In this document: positions 28,653-37,787 of the stretch, in pieces | How positions within the stretch are numbered: position 1 is the first letter of the stretch | Layout of the letters: each line of letters opens with the position of its first letter | Source: Pseudomonas matsuisoli | GTDB taxonomy: Bacteria; Pseudomonadota; Gammaproteobacteria; Pseudomonadales; Pseudomonadaceae | Assembly: GCF_014647635.1 (NCBI RefSeq) | Contig: NZ_BMPO01000008.1 | Span: 207,482-271,481 of the forward strand | Direction of reading: 5' to 3' | DNA: 64,000 nt | The notes under the pieces: generated by a model | What the model was told of the DNA's origin: nothing | The model's input: only the letters and a program-made list of their open reading frames with translations | Database searches by the model: none | Program-made: the position numbers and the translations under genes

Positions 28653-29107
28653 TGCGCGAGCTCCCTGCCGGCCGTCTTGAGTCGCTCGCCTTTTTCCAGC
28701 GCCTGTTTGACCTCCGGTGGCGTGTAGTTTTCATCGTGCTTGGCTAGCACTTCATCCGCCAGCAACAAGCCGCTGCTATCCAACGCCCCTAGCGCAACGA
28801 TGCCCTGCCCTTCGCGGAACAGGTCCGGCAGGATGCCGTGATAGCGAATCGTGACCTCCGCGGCGCCATCGGTCACCACGAAATCCGTCTGCAACGAGTC
28901 CGCCGAACGCTTGACCGAGCCTTTCTCTACCAGCCCGCCCGCGCGAATGCGCGCGTTCAAGGGCGCCTCGCCCGCGACGATCTGGCTCGGCGTGTAGAAG
29001 AGGTTGATGTTCTGCTGCAAGGCGCTGAGCGCCAGTGCAACGGCGACGCCGACACCCGCAAGGATGGCTAGTACGACGAACAGACGCCGCTTACGAACGG
29101 CGTTCAC
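28649..29107 (-). CDS. ccmE: Periplasmic heme chaperone CcmE
   Basis: A 152-aa OB-fold heme chaperone with an N-terminal membrane anchor (residues 8-30). It carries heme covalently from CcmC to CcmF. The heme-binding His124 and Tyr128 are in the LAKHDENY motif. The GTG start at 29107 is chosen because GGAGGAA lies just upstream and the product then begins MNAVRKRRL as in homologues. A longer ATG reading would overlap ccmD extensively. It overlaps ccmD by 4 bp. Confidence 0.95.
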   Translation of the reverse strand: MNAVRKRRLFVVLAILAGVGVAVALALSALQQNINLFYTPSQIVAGEAPLNARIRAGGLVEKGSVKRSADSLQTDFVVTDGAAEVTIRYHGILPDLFREGQGIVALGALDSSGLLLADEVLAKHDENYTPPEVKQALEKGERLKTAGRELAQ

Positions 29108-29280
29108 CGTGATTCCTCCCGGCGCAAACGGCGCGCTTGTTCTTGCCAATACCGACGCCGTGCGCGCAGCGGCAATGCCACATTCAGCGCCAGCACTGCC
29201 ACACAGATGCCATAGGCGGACCAGACGTAAACGCCGTGCGGCCCCATCGCGAGAAATTCCGAGAACGACGCGAAGCTCAT
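29104..29280 (-). CDS. ccmD: Heme exporter protein CcmD
   Basis: A 58-aa single-pass membrane protein starting [20 protein letters not shown]. It has the typical CcmD FLAMGxHG..VW motif before its transmembrane helix (19-37) and a basic, charged tail ([19 protein letters not shown]). It helps release holo-CcmE from the CcmABC complex. It overlaps ccmC and ccmE by 4 bp each. Confidence 0.93.
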   Translation of the reverse strand: MSFASFSEFLAMGPHGVYVWSAYGICVAVLALNVALPLRARRRYWQEQARRLRREESR

Positions 29281-30032
29281 CGCCCCTCCCCCACGCGCGC
29301 GGCGACCAGCGCCTTCACCCAGCTGCTGCGTGCCTCGCGATGCAGTACGTCCAGTCGCATGCGCACCAACAACACCGCGGCAAAGAAGCAATAGAAGCCA
29401 AGCACCATGACCAGCAGCGGCAGCCACATCTCGGCCGGCATGGCGGGCTTTTCGACGATGCTGAACGTGGCGGGCTGGTGCAGCGTGTTCCACCAGTCCA
29501 CCGAGTATTTGATGATCGGAATATTCACGACGCCCACGATGGCGAGCACGGCGCACGCCTTGGCCGCGCTGTCCCGGTTGCTGATGGCCTGACCCAGCGC
29601 GATCACGCCGAAATAGAGGAACAGCAGGATCAACATGGACGTCAGGCGCGCATCCCAGACCCAATAGGTGCCCCAGGTCGGTCGGCCCCAGATCGATCCG
29701 GTGATCAGTGCGATGGCCGTCATCCAGGCGCCAATGGGCGCGGCCTGCTGCAGTGCGACGTCGGCAAGCTTCATCTTCCACACGAGCCCGACGATGCCGG
29801 TCGCGGCAAGCATCACGTAGATGGATTGCGCAAGGAATGCGGCGGGCACGTGGATATAGATGATGCGAAAGCTATTGCCCTGCTGGTAGTCAGGCGGCGC
29901 GAATGCCAGCCCCCACAGCGTGCCGACCACCAGCAGCACAGCCGCCGCGATGCTCAAGCCCGGCAACAGGCGCCCGCTGATCTCGTAGAACCACTTGGGC
30001 GAGCCCAGCTTGTGAAACCATGTCCAGTTCAT
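29277..30032 (-). CDS. ccmC: Heme exporter/lyase CcmC
   Basis: A 251-aa protein with six transmembrane helices that loads heme onto CcmE. The WWD domain appears as [13 protein letters not shown], flanked by heme-ligand histidines in [12 protein letters not shown] and the WWNTLHQPA segment. Length is normal. It is separated from ccmB by a 138-bp spacer with a hairpin, the only real gap inside the operon. Confidence 0.96.
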   Translation of the reverse strand: MNWTWFHKLGSPKWFYEISGRLLPGLSIAAAVLLVVGTLWGLAFAPPDYQQGNSFRIIYIHVPAAFLAQSIYVMLAATGIVGLVWKMKLADVALQQAAPIGAWMTAIALITGSIWGRPTWGTYWVWDARLTSMLILLFLYFGVIALGQAISNRDSAAKACAVLAIVGVVNIPIIKYSVDWWNTLHQPATFSIVEKPAMPAEMWLPLLVMVLGFYCFFAAVLLVRMRLDVLHREARSSWVKALVAARVGEGR

Positions 30033-30093
30033 CAGTACTCGTTCAGTTGCAAACCGTTTTCTAAAAACGCGAAGTCGTCCGAGCTCGCTGCAG

Positions 30094-30122
30094 GAGCGAG
30101 CCGGGCTGCGATCAGCTCGCTC
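30094..30122. repeat. Inverted repeat in the ccmB-ccmC gap
   Basis: GAGCGAGC (30094-30101) pairs with GCTCGCTC (30115-30122), and further GC-rich complementary bases lie around it (GAGCTCGCTGCAGGAGCGAGC). It looks like a REP variant inserted inside the ccm operon. The 138-bp spacer has no gene. Confidence 0.5.
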
Positions 30123-30170
30123 GCGAGAGCGCCCGTAAGGCTAACCCGTTCAGCGCACCAGGAGGCTCAA

Positions 30171-30842
30171 TCACTCACCCACGCTAATCCGCAGCCCCGC
30201 CGCAATGGCAAAGGGCGTCAACGTCACCGCCAGCACCGCAAGGCTCGCCAGCCATAAGAGGTGTCCCGCCACCGGCAACCCTTGAAGGTTCGCTTGCAGG
30301 GCGCCACTGCCCAGAATCAACACCGGGATGTACAGCGGCAGGATCAACAACGCCAGCAACACCCCGCCGCGTTTGAGCCCCACCGTGAGCGCAGCACCAA
30401 CCGCGCCCAATAGGCTCAGCACGGGCGTGCCCAGCAGCAACGATCCGAGTAGCACCGGCAGACAACGCCCGGGCAACCCGAGCATCAACGCCAGCACCGG
30501 AGCGATCACGACCAGTGCCAGCCCGGAGAACAACCAATGTGCGGCGACCTTGGCCAACGCCAACACCGATAACGGATGACACGAAAGCACCCATTGCTCC
30601 AATGAACCGTCCTCAAAATCACTGCGAAACAGGTCGTCGAGGGACAACAGCACTGCCAACAAGGCGGCCATCCAGATCAATCCCGGCGACAGGCTTTGCA
30701 GGAGTGACGTCTGCGGTCCGATCGCCAGGGGAAACAACGCAATGACGATGGCGAAGAACACCAGCGGATTAGCCAGTTCTGCCGGGCGTCGACACAACAG
30801 TCGCGCCTCACGAACGATCAACGACACAAACACGCGCCCCAT
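30171..30842 (-). CDS. ccmB: Heme exporter protein CcmB
   Basis: A 223-aa six-helix membrane subunit of the CcmAB ABC transporter. Its ATP use drives release of holo-CcmE rather than heme export itself. It starts [20 protein letters not shown]; the family segment PLVFFAIVIALFPLAIGP and the DDLFRSDFEDGSLEQ loop are present. The start overlaps the ccmA stop by one base (TGATG). A longer in-frame start would run far into ccmA. Confidence 0.95.
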   Translation of the reverse strand: MGRVFVSLIVREARLLCRRPAELANPLVFFAIVIALFPLAIGPQTSLLQSLSPGLIWMAALLAVLLSLDDLFRSDFEDGSLEQWVLSCHPLSVLALAKVAAHWLFSGLALVVIAPVLALMLGLPGRCLPVLLGSLLLGTPVLSLLGAVGAALTVGLKRGGVLLALLILPLYIPVLILGSGALQANLQGLPVAGHLLWLASLAVLAVTLTPFAIAAGLRISVGE

Positions 30843-31447
30843 CACGTCGGCGTCCCCAGCGGTAGATCCTGATAGCGCTCGGGGGTAACGGTCAGCGCGT
30901 GATGGGTTGTCAGCACCACCGCGCCGCTTTGCCGGCAATGCTCGGCCAAATGCGCTTCCAATCCGTCCACGGCTTGCCGGTCCAACGCCGTGAAGGGCTC
31001 GTCCAGTATCCAAAGCGCCGGGGCGTCCAGATAAAGCCGCGCCAGCGCGACCCGGCGCTGCTGACCCGCGGACAACGTATGGCAGGGCACGTCCTCGTAA
31101 CCGCGCAACCCCACCGCAGCCAGCGCGCGCCAAACGGAGTCGCGGTCGGCAGGACGATGCAACGCACATAGCCAGGCAAGGTTTTCTTCAGGGGTCAGCA
31201 AGGCTTTGATGCCCGCTGCGTGACCGATCCAAAGTAGCCCTTCAGCACCGCCCCTTACGCGCACCTCACCCGATGCTGCCGGCATCAATCCCGCCAGAAT
31301 GCGCAACAGGCTCGTCTTGCCGCTGCCATTCGGGCCGGTCACTTGAAGCATCTCTCCTGCACCCACGCAGAGATTCAGATCCTCGAACAACACACGGCCG
31401 TCCCGCTCGCAGGTCACTGCTACGGCTTCGAGAAACGGACTACTCAC
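30842..31447 (-). CDS. ccmA: Cytochrome c biogenesis ATPase CcmA
   Basis: A 201-aa ABC ATPase partner of CcmB. Walker A is [14 protein letters not shown], the signature is [14 protein letters not shown], Walker B is [12 protein letters not shown] and the switch is TTHHA. The GTG at 31447 makes the N-terminus match homologues ([17 protein letters not shown]). It has no clear Shine-Dalgarno site, so a start slightly further upstream cannot be excluded. It is the first gene of ccmABCDEFGHI. Confidence 0.93.
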   Translation of the reverse strand: MSSPFLEAVAVTCERDGRVLFEDLNLCVGAGEMLQVTGPNGSGKTSLLRILAGLMPAASGEVRVRGGAEGLLWIGHAAGIKALLTPEENLAWLCALHRPADRDSVWRALAAVGLRGYEDVPCHTLSAGQQRRVALARLYLDAPALWILDEPFTALDRQAVDGLEAHLAEHCRQSGAVVLTTHHALTVTPERYQDLPLGTPT

Positions 31448-32119
31448 GACATGGTTACCGGAATTGGCTCTGGACGATGGACGACAGGACAGGTGGGCGC
31501 ATTCGGAAGGCGCTGGATTATACATCCCTTGATCAGACGCAATGTTTCGCCCGTCGCGGCGCTGGCCGGATCGATGCGGCGGAACATGCTCAATGAGAAA
31601 TCAATGCTCGAAAAGGCCGTTGCGGATACCCGAGCGGGCCTTGAAAACGTGCGACAGCGTAACGCGTTGACAGCTTCCAGGAAATCATTTGTTACATCCT
31701 AGACCGATTCTGTTACGATCGAAAACCCGTGATGAACAGACGATACCGAAGTATCGCAGCCTGAAATCTGCGCTGCTAAACCCTGGTTTAGACAGCCCGC
31801 CTCGATGCAAACGAACACAAGTAGAGCGGCCCGAAGGCCCGCCAGCCGCGTTCTGGGCCACCCATGTGACCCGTAGTGGTAGCGATCGACCTGTAGTTAG
31901 CAACCGCCCTGTGCTTCATGCAAAACAGCCGGTGCAATTGGCCAGTGTCCTATCACCTGCCTGCCAGAACGTGAACGCCGACATACCCCCCTCGATGAGG
32001 GGCACTCGCTCGGCTGCCGCCATCGTTTCCCAAGAGATTCGGATCGCAGACCGGGCTCCCTGCTCGTGAGTCCTGCCTCATCCGGCGTTTCCTTGTGAGC
32101 AGTCATAGGTGGCCTCTAC
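31448..32119. other. Spacer between ccm and gluconate dehydrogenase operons
   Basis: About 670 bp between divergent operons. A TTGACA at 31667-31672 is followed by TTTGTTACAT (31688-31697). This could be a promoter towards the dehydrogenase, with spacing depending on which -10 is used. The leader to the first dehydrogenase gene would then be about 400 nt. An open frame at 31689-32069 has no coding character that I can defend. Confidence 0.4.
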
Positions 32120-32839
32120 ATGTTGTTGAACAAACAAACATCGCGAAGGAAGTTTCTGCTTTCTTCCTTGATCGCCTTGCCTGCGCTGGGCGTGACGATA
32201 AAAGGGCTGACCGCTGCGGCGGCGGCCGAAATGATTGCACCGAGCCTCGAGGGCTACAGCCCGACGTTCTTCAGCGCAGCGGAATGGGCCTTCATCACCG
32301 CAGCCTGCGACCGTTTCATCCCAGCTAATGGCCGTGGCCCTGGCGCGTTGGAAACCAACGTTCCCGTGTTCATGGACCAACAGTTGGCCGGCGATTTGGG
32401 CAGCGAGATCTACCTCGAAGGGCCATTCGACCTGAAAGCGCCCGCTGAATTGGGCTACCAGATCCCCTACACGCCGCAGGAGATCTATCGCAACGGCATC
32501 AAGGCCGTCGACGCCTGGTGCAAACAGACGCACCGCGACACGTTCGCCGCCCTCGATGCCGCCACGCAGAACGACGTCTTGAAGAAGCTGCAAGCGAGCG
32601 AAGTGAACTTCGCCGAGTTCGGTGAAGAGGTACTCAAGGCCAAGGCGTTCTTCAACGAAGCCCTGGCCCTGGCCAAGCAGGGATACCTCGCCGACCCCAT
32701 CTACGGCGGCAACAAGGGCATGAAGGCCTGGATCGCCATCGGCTTCCCCGGCGCACGTGCCAGCTACCTGGAGTGGGTCGCGCAGCACAACGTCAAGTAT
32801 CCACTCGGGCCGGTCAGCCTCAACGGCGACCGCGGCTGA
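32120..32839 (+). CDS. Gluconate 2-dehydrogenase subunit 3 (gamma), Tat-exported
   Basis: A 239-aa small subunit of a membrane-bound, FAD-dependent sugar-acid dehydrogenase. It has a twin-arginine signal peptide (TSRRKFLLSSLIALPALG). The mature domain is the gluconate dehydrogenase subunit 3 family: FFSAAEWAFITAACDRFIP, VPVFMDQQLAG and a C-terminal KGMKAWIAIGFPGA. It probably carries the folded flavoprotein, which has no signal of its own, through the Tat system. AGGTGG precedes the ATG. It is first of three genes. Confidence 0.9.
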   Translation: MLLNKQTSRRKFLLSSLIALPALGVTIKGLTAAAAAEMIAPSLEGYSPTFFSAAEWAFITAACDRFIPANGRGPGALETNVPVFMDQQLAGDLGSEIYLEGPFDLKAPAELGYQIPYTPQEIYRNGIKAVDAWCKQTHRDTFAALDAATQNDVLKKLQASEVNFAEFGEEVLKAKAFFNEALALAKQGYLADPIYGGNKGMKAWIAIGFPGARASYLEWVAQHNVKYPLGPVSLNGDRG

Positions 32840-32875
32840 ACCCCATTCGCACGCGCAAAGCAGGCAAGGTTTCTT

Positions 32876-34645
32876 ATGGCAAACATTACCAATGACGAAG
32901 TCGACGTCGTCGTCGTCGGCCTGGGCTGGACGGGCTCGTTGATGAGCATCGAGCTGGCGCAAGCCGGTTTGAAAGTACGCGCCCTGGAACGTGGGGAAGA
33001 TCGCAACAACGCCGACTTCGCCTATCCCAAGCCGGCCGATCAGTACGCTTACGGCGTCCGCAACAAGATCATGGTCACCCCTAAAGATGGCGCGCTGACC
33101 GTTCGCCACAACATGCACAGCACCGCGCTGCCGACCCGCAAATGGGGCGCGTTCGTGCCTGGTACCGGCGTGGGTGGCTCTGGTTTGCACTGGACTGGCG
33201 TGCTGATTCGCCCAACACCCACCGACATCAAGCTCAAGACCTACGCGGACCAGGCCTATAAGCCCGGCATTCTGCAAGAGGACATGCGGATCGGCGACTT
33301 CCCCTTCACCTGGGAAGAAATGGAGCCGTACCTGGACAAGTTCGACAAGATCTGCGGACTGTCCGGCAACACGGGCAACCTTCGCGGCGAAATCCAGGAA
33401 GGCGGCGACCCGTTCGAAGGCCCGCGCTCCAATCCCTACCCGCTTCCGGCGCTGAAGGACACGCTCAACTGCTCCATGTTCGCCGAGGCGGCACGTAAGT
33501 TGGGTTATCACCCGTTCCCGAACCCGTCGGCGAACGTATCCCAAGCCTGGACCAACCCTTACGGCAACCAGATCGCCCCCTGCAATTACTGTGGCTACTG
33601 CAGCAAATACCCGTGCCTGAACTATTCCAAGGCCTCTCCGCAGACCGCGGTGATGGACGCCTTGAAACGCATGGACAACTTCGACTACCGGGTCAACGCC
33701 AACGTGTTGAAGGTCGAACTGCACCCCGATGGCAAGACCGCCCGAGGCGTCACCTATGCGGATGCTGACGGCAACATCGTCTTCCAACCGGCGAAGATCG
33801 TAGTCCTGGCGGGCTTCCAGTTCGTCAACGTGCGCCTGATGCTGCTGTCGGGTATCGGCAAACCGTACGACCCGATCACCGAGACCGGCGTCGTCGGCCG
33901 TAATTACGCCTACCTCAGCAATGGCGGCACCACGCTGTTCTTCAAGGACAAGCATTTCAATCCGTTCGCCACTGCGGGCGCCACCGGCCAGATGTTCAAC
34001 GACGTATCGCCCGGCAACTATGACGGCCCTTCGCTCGGCTTCATCGGCGGCGCCAAGATCCACAGTTCGCAGGCCACCGGTACCCCCATCGGCACCGCGC
34101 TGCCCAAGGGCACACCGGACTGGGGCCAGGGCTGGAAGGAAGGCATGCAGGACTGGTACGGCCACTCCATGAAGATCAGCATTTCCACCGGCTGCATGTC
34201 CTACCGCGGACACTATGTGGATCTGGACCCGACCTACAAGGACCCGTGGGGCCAGCCGTTGCTGCGCATCACGTTCGATTGGAAGGAAAACGAGCTGAAG
34301 CTGCAGCAATACCTGCGCACGATCGTGAACAACATCGCCCAGGAGCTGAGCCCGGACAGCTACAGCGAAAGCTTCCTGTCGATGGACTCGCACTGGGACA
34401 TCACCAAGTACGTGTCCACCCACAACGTGGGCGGCGCCGTCATGGGCGAATCGCCGGAAACCAGCGCCTTGAACCGCTACCTGCAGAGCTGGGACGTGCA
34501 CAACGTCTTCGTTCCCGGTGGCAACGCGTTCCCGCAGAACTTCCAGGCCAACCCGACCGCACTGATTGGCGCTATCACGCTGTTCTCGGCGCAAGCCATC
34601 AAGGAGCAGTACCTCAAGAACCCCGGCCCGCTGGTGCAGGCGTAA
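32876..34645 (+). CDS. GMC-family flavoprotein dehydrogenase, large subunit (gluconate 2-dehydrogenase type)
   Basis: A 589-aa GMC oxidoreductase and catalytic subunit. It would oxidise gluconate to 2-ketogluconate, or a related sugar acid, in the periplasm. The FAD Rossmann motif is VVVGLGWTGSLMSIELAQAG, at residues 12-31. FVPGTGVGGSGLHWTG and the C-terminal GNAFPQNFQANPTALIGA fit the family. A CNYCGYCSKYPC cysteine group near residue 240 suggests the 3Fe-4S cluster described for fructose and gluconate dehydrogenases. Electrons pass to the following cytochrome. Substrate is inferred from subunit order; 2-ketogluconate or fructose remain possible. Confidence 0.9.
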   Translation: MANITNDEVDVVVVGLGWTGSLMSIELAQAGLKVRALERGEDRNNADFAYPKPADQYAYGVRNKIMVTPKDGALTVRHNMHSTALPTRKWGAFVPGTGVGGSGLHWTGVLIRPTPTDIKLKTYADQAYKPGILQEDMRIGDFPFTWEEMEPYLDKFDKICGLSGNTGNLRGEIQEGGDPFEGPRSNPYPLPALKDTLNCSMFAEAARKLGYHPFPNPSANVSQAWTNPYGNQIAPCNYCGYCSKYPCLNYSKASPQTAVMDALKRMDNFDYRVNANVLKVELHPDGKTARGVTYADADGNIVFQPAKIVVLAGFQFVNVRLMLLSGIGKPYDPITETGVVGRNYAYLSNGGTTLFFKDKHFNPFATAGATGQMFNDVSPGNYDGPSLGFIGGAKIHSSQATGTPIGTALPKGTPDWGQGWKEGMQDWYGHSMKISISTGCMSYRGHYVDLDPTYKDPWGQPLLRITFDWKENELKLQQYLRTIVNNIAQELSPDSYSESFLSMDSHWDITKYVSTHNVGGAVMGESPETSALNRYLQSWDVHNVFVPGGNAFPQNFQANPTALIGAITLFSAQAIKEQYLKNPGPLVQA

Positions 34646-34656
34646 GGAGCAGGCAG

Positions 34657-36030
34657 ATGAGAAACAAATCCCGCTCCATTCTGCTCATCGTCGTTGTCAT
34701 CGGCATCGTCTTGGCGTTGCTGGCCTGGGCGATCAGCCTGGTACTCAACCGCTCCGGCGATCCCGAGGCGAAGATGACGCAAGCCATCACCCCGGAACTC
34801 GTCAGCAAAGGTGAATACCTGGCGCGCGCCGGCGACTGCGTGGCCTGCCATACCCGTCGCGGCGGCAAGCCCTTCGCCGGTGGCCTGGGTATAGAGTCGC
34901 CCATCGGCACCCTCTATTCGACCAACATCACGCCGGACGAAAAGACCGGCATCGGTGGCTGGACGTATGGTGAGTTCGAGCGCGCCGTCCGCCGTGGCAT
35001 CAACCACGATGGCAGTGCGTTGTATCCGGCCATGCCCTTCCCGTCCTACGCCCGCGTCACGGACGAAGACATGGAAGCGCTGTACGCGTACTTCATGCAG
35101 GGTGTCGCGCCGATCGAGCAGGCGAACCAGGTCAACGACGTTCCGTGGCCGCTGTCGATCCGCTGGCCACTGGCCTATTGGCGCACGTTCTTCTCGCCAT
35201 CGCCCGAGTCGGCTGCTCAATCGCTGGCCGCCGCGGCCGAGGCGTCCCATGAGCAGATCGCGCGCGGCGCTTATCTGGTTCAGGGCCTGGGCCACTGTGG
35301 CTCCTGCCATACACCTCGTGCGCTGACCATGCAGGAGAAAGGGCTGGACGAAAGCAGTGCGGCGTACCTCTCCGGTAGCGAGCTCAATGGCTGGGCAGTG
35401 CCTTCCATTCGCGGCATGGCGCATTGGTCGCAAGACGAGCTCGTCGACTACCTGGGCACGGGGCGTAACGCCAAGGCGTCGGTGGCCGGCGAGATGACGG
35501 ACGTGATCGCCAACAGCACGTCGCACATGTCCGACGAGGACCTGCATGCGATGGCGGCCTACTTGAAGTCGCTGTCCGCTGAACAGCCCTCCAAGGGCGG
35601 GTCCGAGCGCAGCGAAGCGACGGCGAGCAAATTGACCGCCGCCACCGACCTGAGCCTGGGCGAACGTCTGTACTTGGACAACTGCAACGCCTGCCACTTC
35701 GTTTCCGGCAAAGGCGCGCCGCGCGTGTTCCCACAACTGGATGGGGCATCGGTGATCAATGCCGCTAATCCCACGGCGCTGATCCATGTGATTCTCGCCG
35801 GCGCCCAGACGCCCTCGACGGCGCGCGCTCCGGCTGTCCTGCCGATGCCCGGCTTTGCCTACCGCATGAATGACGAAGAGGTTGCCGAACTGGCCACGTT
35901 CCTTCGCCAGGGCTGGTCCAACGACGCGGCAGCAGTAACGGCAGCGCAAGTGCACGATGTCCGCCAAAGCCTGGCCCACGGCCACGGCCAGGCAAAAACC
36001 ACGATCGAGCCGTCCCAAGGGGAGCGGTAA
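34657..36030 (+). CDS. Triheme cytochrome c subunit of the gluconate-type dehydrogenase
   Basis: A 457-aa membrane-anchored cytochrome. An N-terminal transmembrane segment (residues 7-30) precedes three heme c sites: CVACH near residue 65, CGSCH near 213 and CNACH near 347. Each is followed by a distal Met region. It takes electrons from the GMC subunit to ubiquinone. Maturation requires the Ccm system encoded next door on the opposite strand. The start follows AAGGAGCAGGCAG, 11 bp after the GMC stop. Confidence 0.93.
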   Translation: MRNKSRSILLIVVVIGIVLALLAWAISLVLNRSGDPEAKMTQAITPELVSKGEYLARAGDCVACHTRRGGKPFAGGLGIESPIGTLYSTNITPDEKTGIGGWTYGEFERAVRRGINHDGSALYPAMPFPSYARVTDEDMEALYAYFMQGVAPIEQANQVNDVPWPLSIRWPLAYWRTFFSPSPESAAQSLAAAAEASHEQIARGAYLVQGLGHCGSCHTPRALTMQEKGLDESSAAYLSGSELNGWAVPSIRGMAHWSQDELVDYLGTGRNAKASVAGEMTDVIANSTSHMSDEDLHAMAAYLKSLSAEQPSKGGSERSEATASKLTAATDLSLGERLYLDNCNACHFVSGKGAPRVFPQLDGASVINAANPTALIHVILAGAQTPSTARAPAVLPMPGFAYRMNDEEVAELATFLRQGWSNDAAAVTAAQVHDVRQSLAHGHGQAKTTIEPSQGER

Positions 36031-36085
36031 CAAGCAGGCCCTGGCCCAAAGGTCAGCCAGGGCCTTCGCATCGGGTTCCATCTCC

Positions 36086-36145
36086 TGTGGGAGCGGGCCG
36101 CGATAGGGTCACCGCCATCCCATCGCGGGCATGGCGCGCTCCCAC
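36086..36145. repeat. REP inverted pair
   Basis: TGTGGGAGCGGGCCGCGAT (36086-36104) and ATCGCGGGCATGGCGCGCTCCCACA (36122-36145) form an imperfect inverted pair of the GTGGGAGCGGGC REP family. They lie between convergent cytochrome and LysR genes and may act as a transcription stop. Confidence 0.75.
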
Positions 36146-36198
36146 AAACTGGAAAAAACAAACCTTGCACATTCAAGGGGCCGCAACACCCTCAAGGC

Positions 36199-37068
36199 TC
36201 ACGCTGGAATTGCATCTGCCAGGCAATCCCTGAAGAGCCGGTGCGGTGGCGATTGGCGTGAGCCATAACGCGACACCAATACCAACTCCCGATGGAACGT
36301 CTGCTCGCCCAACCCAACAATGGTGACCGCCGGATCGTTGTCCACCCACAGCCCCGCCAGGGGAATGAGCGACACACCCAAGCCGCTTTCGACCATTTTC
36401 ACGATGGCATCTAATTCATCCAGTTCGAGCACCTGATTCGGCTGTATCCGATGCTTGCGCAGAAATTGCGTGACCAGCCGCCCGCCGAATGAGCTGCGGT
36501 CATAACGGACAAAGGGGTTTTCCGCGAGCATGCTCAGCGGGTCTTTGATCGCTGCGTCCTTGGGCACAATCAACACGAAGGGTTCGCTACGTACCAGCTC
36601 GGCATCGAGTTCTTTCGGCAACGAAAAAGGTGGGCGAATGATGATCGCCAGATCGATCTCGCCACTGTCCACTTGATTGAGCAGGTTCAGCGAGACGCCG
36701 GGCACCAGTTTGGGTTCAATCCCCGGAGATTGCTGGCGCAAACGCAGCAGAATCGACGGCATCAGGCAGGTCTGCACCGAGCCGATCGCGCCGATACGCA
36801 ACTCGCCACGGTACTCCTCCAGCCGCTCGGGCGTTCCCATCGCGGCGAACAACGCCATGATCTGCTCTGCCAGCGGAATCGCCCGGACACCCGCCGCGTT
36901 CAGTGTCGCCGTCCGACCGGTGCGATCGAAAAGCACGATGCCAAGCGATTCTTCCAGGTTTTTTATCTGCGCGCTGACGGCGGACTGCGTCAAGCCAACT
37001 TGCTTGCCAGCGGCGGCGAATGTCCCACAACGAACGACGGTGAGGAATGTTTTCAGTTCACGGATCAT
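36199..37068 (-). CDS. LysR-family transcriptional regulator
   Basis: A 289-aa LTTR. The N-terminal winged HTH is MIRELKTFLTVVRCGTFAAA, then VGLTQSAVSAQIKNLEESLG. A substrate-binding domain (about 90-289) follows, with LRIGAIGSVQTCLMPSILL and ESGLGVSLIPLAGL. It is divergent from the VOC gene by 116 bp, the usual LTTR layout. It is therefore the best candidate regulator of the VOC and pxp genes. The effector is unknown, possibly a lactam or sugar acid. Confidence 0.9.
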   Translation of the reverse strand: MIRELKTFLTVVRCGTFAAAGKQVGLTQSAVSAQIKNLEESLGIVLFDRTGRTATLNAAGVRAIPLAEQIMALFAAMGTPERLEEYRGELRIGAIGSVQTCLMPSILLRLRQQSPGIEPKLVPGVSLNLLNQVDSGEIDLAIIIRPPFSLPKELDAELVRSEPFVLIVPKDAAIKDPLSMLAENPFVRYDRSSFGGRLVTQFLRKHRIQPNQVLELDELDAIVKMVESGLGVSLIPLAGLWVDNDPAVTIVGLGEQTFHRELVLVSRYGSRQSPPHRLFRDCLADAIPA

Positions 37069-37184
37069 GGCTAGTCATTGATCGAAATTATTTGAGCTCG
37101 AAACAAAACATATTTGCTTTTCCACACAATGTACATGGGTGAATAATCGCCACAGAAAAACACCGAACCAGCAGGATGACCGCC

Positions 37185-37610
37185 GTGAGCCTTTCTCCTT
37201 TCCACCTCGCTATTCCCGTTTATGACTTGCCGGCCGCACGCACCTTCTACGGTGACGTGTTCGGTCTCGCCGAAGGCCGCTCTTCCGATCATTGGGTCGA
37301 CTTCGACTTCTACGGGCACCAGCTCGTGATCCACGAGCATCCGAAGACCGCTTCGCAAGAGTCCGCACATACCAATGCTGTCGATGGCCATAACGTGCCG
37401 GTGCCGCATTTCGGCATCATCCTGCACTGGGATGAGTGGGAAGCGCTGGCGGATCGCCTGAAAGCCCGTGAAACCCAGTTCGTGATCGAGCCCTACGTTC
37501 GCTTCAAGGGCCAGGTTGGCGAGCAAGCCACCATGTTCCTGTTCGATCCATGCGGCAACGCACTGGAGTTCAAGGCGTTCAAGGACATGAGTCAGCTGTT
37601 CGCCAAGTAA
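37185..37610 (+). CDS. VOC-family (glyoxalase/dioxygenase superfamily) protein
   Basis: A 141-aa protein with paired beta-alpha-beta-beta-beta modules. It has [21 protein letters not shown] at the start, [18 protein letters not shown] in the middle and a closing [13 protein letters not shown]. Candidate metal ligands are the N-terminal His, the central His and the final Glu. GTG at 37185 is favoured because AGGA lies 8 nt upstream and homologues start [12 protein letters not shown]. An ATG at 37176 is the alternative. It is divergent from the LysR gene. The reaction is unknown. Confidence 0.8.
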   Translation: MSLSPFHLAIPVYDLPAARTFYGDVFGLAEGRSSDHWVDFDFYGHQLVIHEHPKTASQESAHTNAVDGHNVPVPHFGIILHWDEWEALADRLKARETQFVIEPYVRFKGQVGEQATMFLFDPCGNALEFKAFKDMSQLFAK

Positions 37611-37692
37611 GACCCTCATCACGACCGCCAGCTCGAAAAATGGCGGCGTTAAAAGCTTTGCGGTGTCTGGCCCGTGCATTTCAGCCTCTCTG

Positions 37693-37722
37693 AAGAAAAA
37701 TTGATTTCGATCGATTTTCTTT
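37693..37722 (+). promoter_or_regulatory. Imperfect dyad upstream of pxpB
   Basis: AAGAAAAATTGAT (37693-37705) and ATCGATTTTCTTT (37710-37722) are inverted repeats with 10 of 13 matches around TTCG. It lies 65 bp before pxpB in an AT-rich patch that also holds weak promoter boxes. It may be an operator for pxp expression. The protein that binds it is unknown. Confidence 0.4.
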
Positions 37723-37787
37723 ATCTGTGGCTGCGTCCGCCCGGGCGGACCTGACCGTCGAGCGCTTCATTTCATCTGCCGAAGACA

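Noticed and set aside
31689..32069. Possible gene upstream of gluconate dehydrogenase
   Set aside because: The translation has no recognisable features, there is no ribosome site, and it covers the likely promoter and leader.
32139..32160. Hfq/Crc-type A-rich site at the start of the dehydrogenase operon
   Set aside because: AACAAACAAACA lies at the start codon region, but it does not fit the AAnAAnAA pattern exactly. I do not claim it.
32078..34594. Very long open frame antisense to the gluconate dehydrogenase genes
   Set aside because: It is the GC-rich shadow of strongly recognisable genes on the other strand and shows no domain of its own.
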